Assembly: GCA_030538175.1 (NCBI GenBank)
Contig: JAUNUL010000222.1
Location: 1-5,195, forward strand
Direction of reading: 5' to 3'
DNA: 5,195 bases
Origin: Propionibacteriaceae bacterium
GTDB taxonomy: Bacteria > Actinomycetota > Actinomycetes > Propionibacteriales > Propionibacteriaceae
Both the position numbers and the translations under genes were made by a program. This document shows positions 5,183 to 5,195 of the stretch, in pieces. Each line of letters starts with the position of its first letter. Within the stretch, counting starts at the first letter, position 1. Under the pieces are notes generated by a model, which was given only the letters and a program-made list of their open reading frames with translations, was not told the DNA's origin and ran no database searches.

Positions 5183-5195
5183 GACAGCCGACTGG

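Overview
The window is GC-rich, with the codon use, protein style and close gene spacing of an actinobacterial mobile element. It could be a temperate phage or prophage, a phage-plasmid, or an integrative/replicating element of a Mycobacterium/Gordonia/Rhodococcus-like host. No host gene or structural phage gene pins this down, so the taxon is an inference. The window looks like a replication module: a large primase-polymerase/helicase gene beside a repeat-rich non-coding region that resembles an iteron replication origin.

Layout from left to right. (1) Positions 1-376, + strand: the C-terminal part of an unrecognised protein, open to the window edge. (2) Positions 394-492, + strand: a possible 32-residue ORF with a strong ribosome binding site. 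(3) Positions 489-741: a non-coding block with ten copies of GTGAAG (seven on +, three on -), many extended to GTGTGAAGATA. It contains a T-rich stretch and a set of nested inverted repeats that share one centre of symmetry near 617.5. (4) Positions 775-798: a stem-loop with a U-rich tail, a good intrinsic terminator for the leftward operon. (5) Positions 825-4402, - strand: a prim-pol/D5-type SF3 helicase split into two overlapping frames. (6) Positions 4462-4890 and 4892-5182, - strand: two small unrecognised proteins, the second possibly continuing past the right edge.

The main gene is best read as one 1181-residue protein. It would carry an acidic N-terminal extension, an AEP-type primase-polymerase domain, two tandem primase-C-terminal-like modules, a D5_N-type domain, an SF3 helicase ATPase and a C-terminal winged-helix-like tail. 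Its frame breaks at 3587-3625, where a 7-bp direct repeat (caacgac, + strand) occurs twice, 32 bp apart. Removing exactly one 32-bp unit joins the two frames perfectly and gives a natural catalytic block (VVESHSGGMHIYW). This could be a recent inactivating insertion or duplication, an assembly error or, much less likely, a recoding or bypass element.

The three leftward genes probably form one operon read from right to left and ending at the terminator, which keeps transcription out of the repeat block. By analogy with phage P4 (alpha primase-helicase acting on iterons) and D5-type phage replicases, I infer that the primase-helicase acts at the GTGTGAAGATA repeats.
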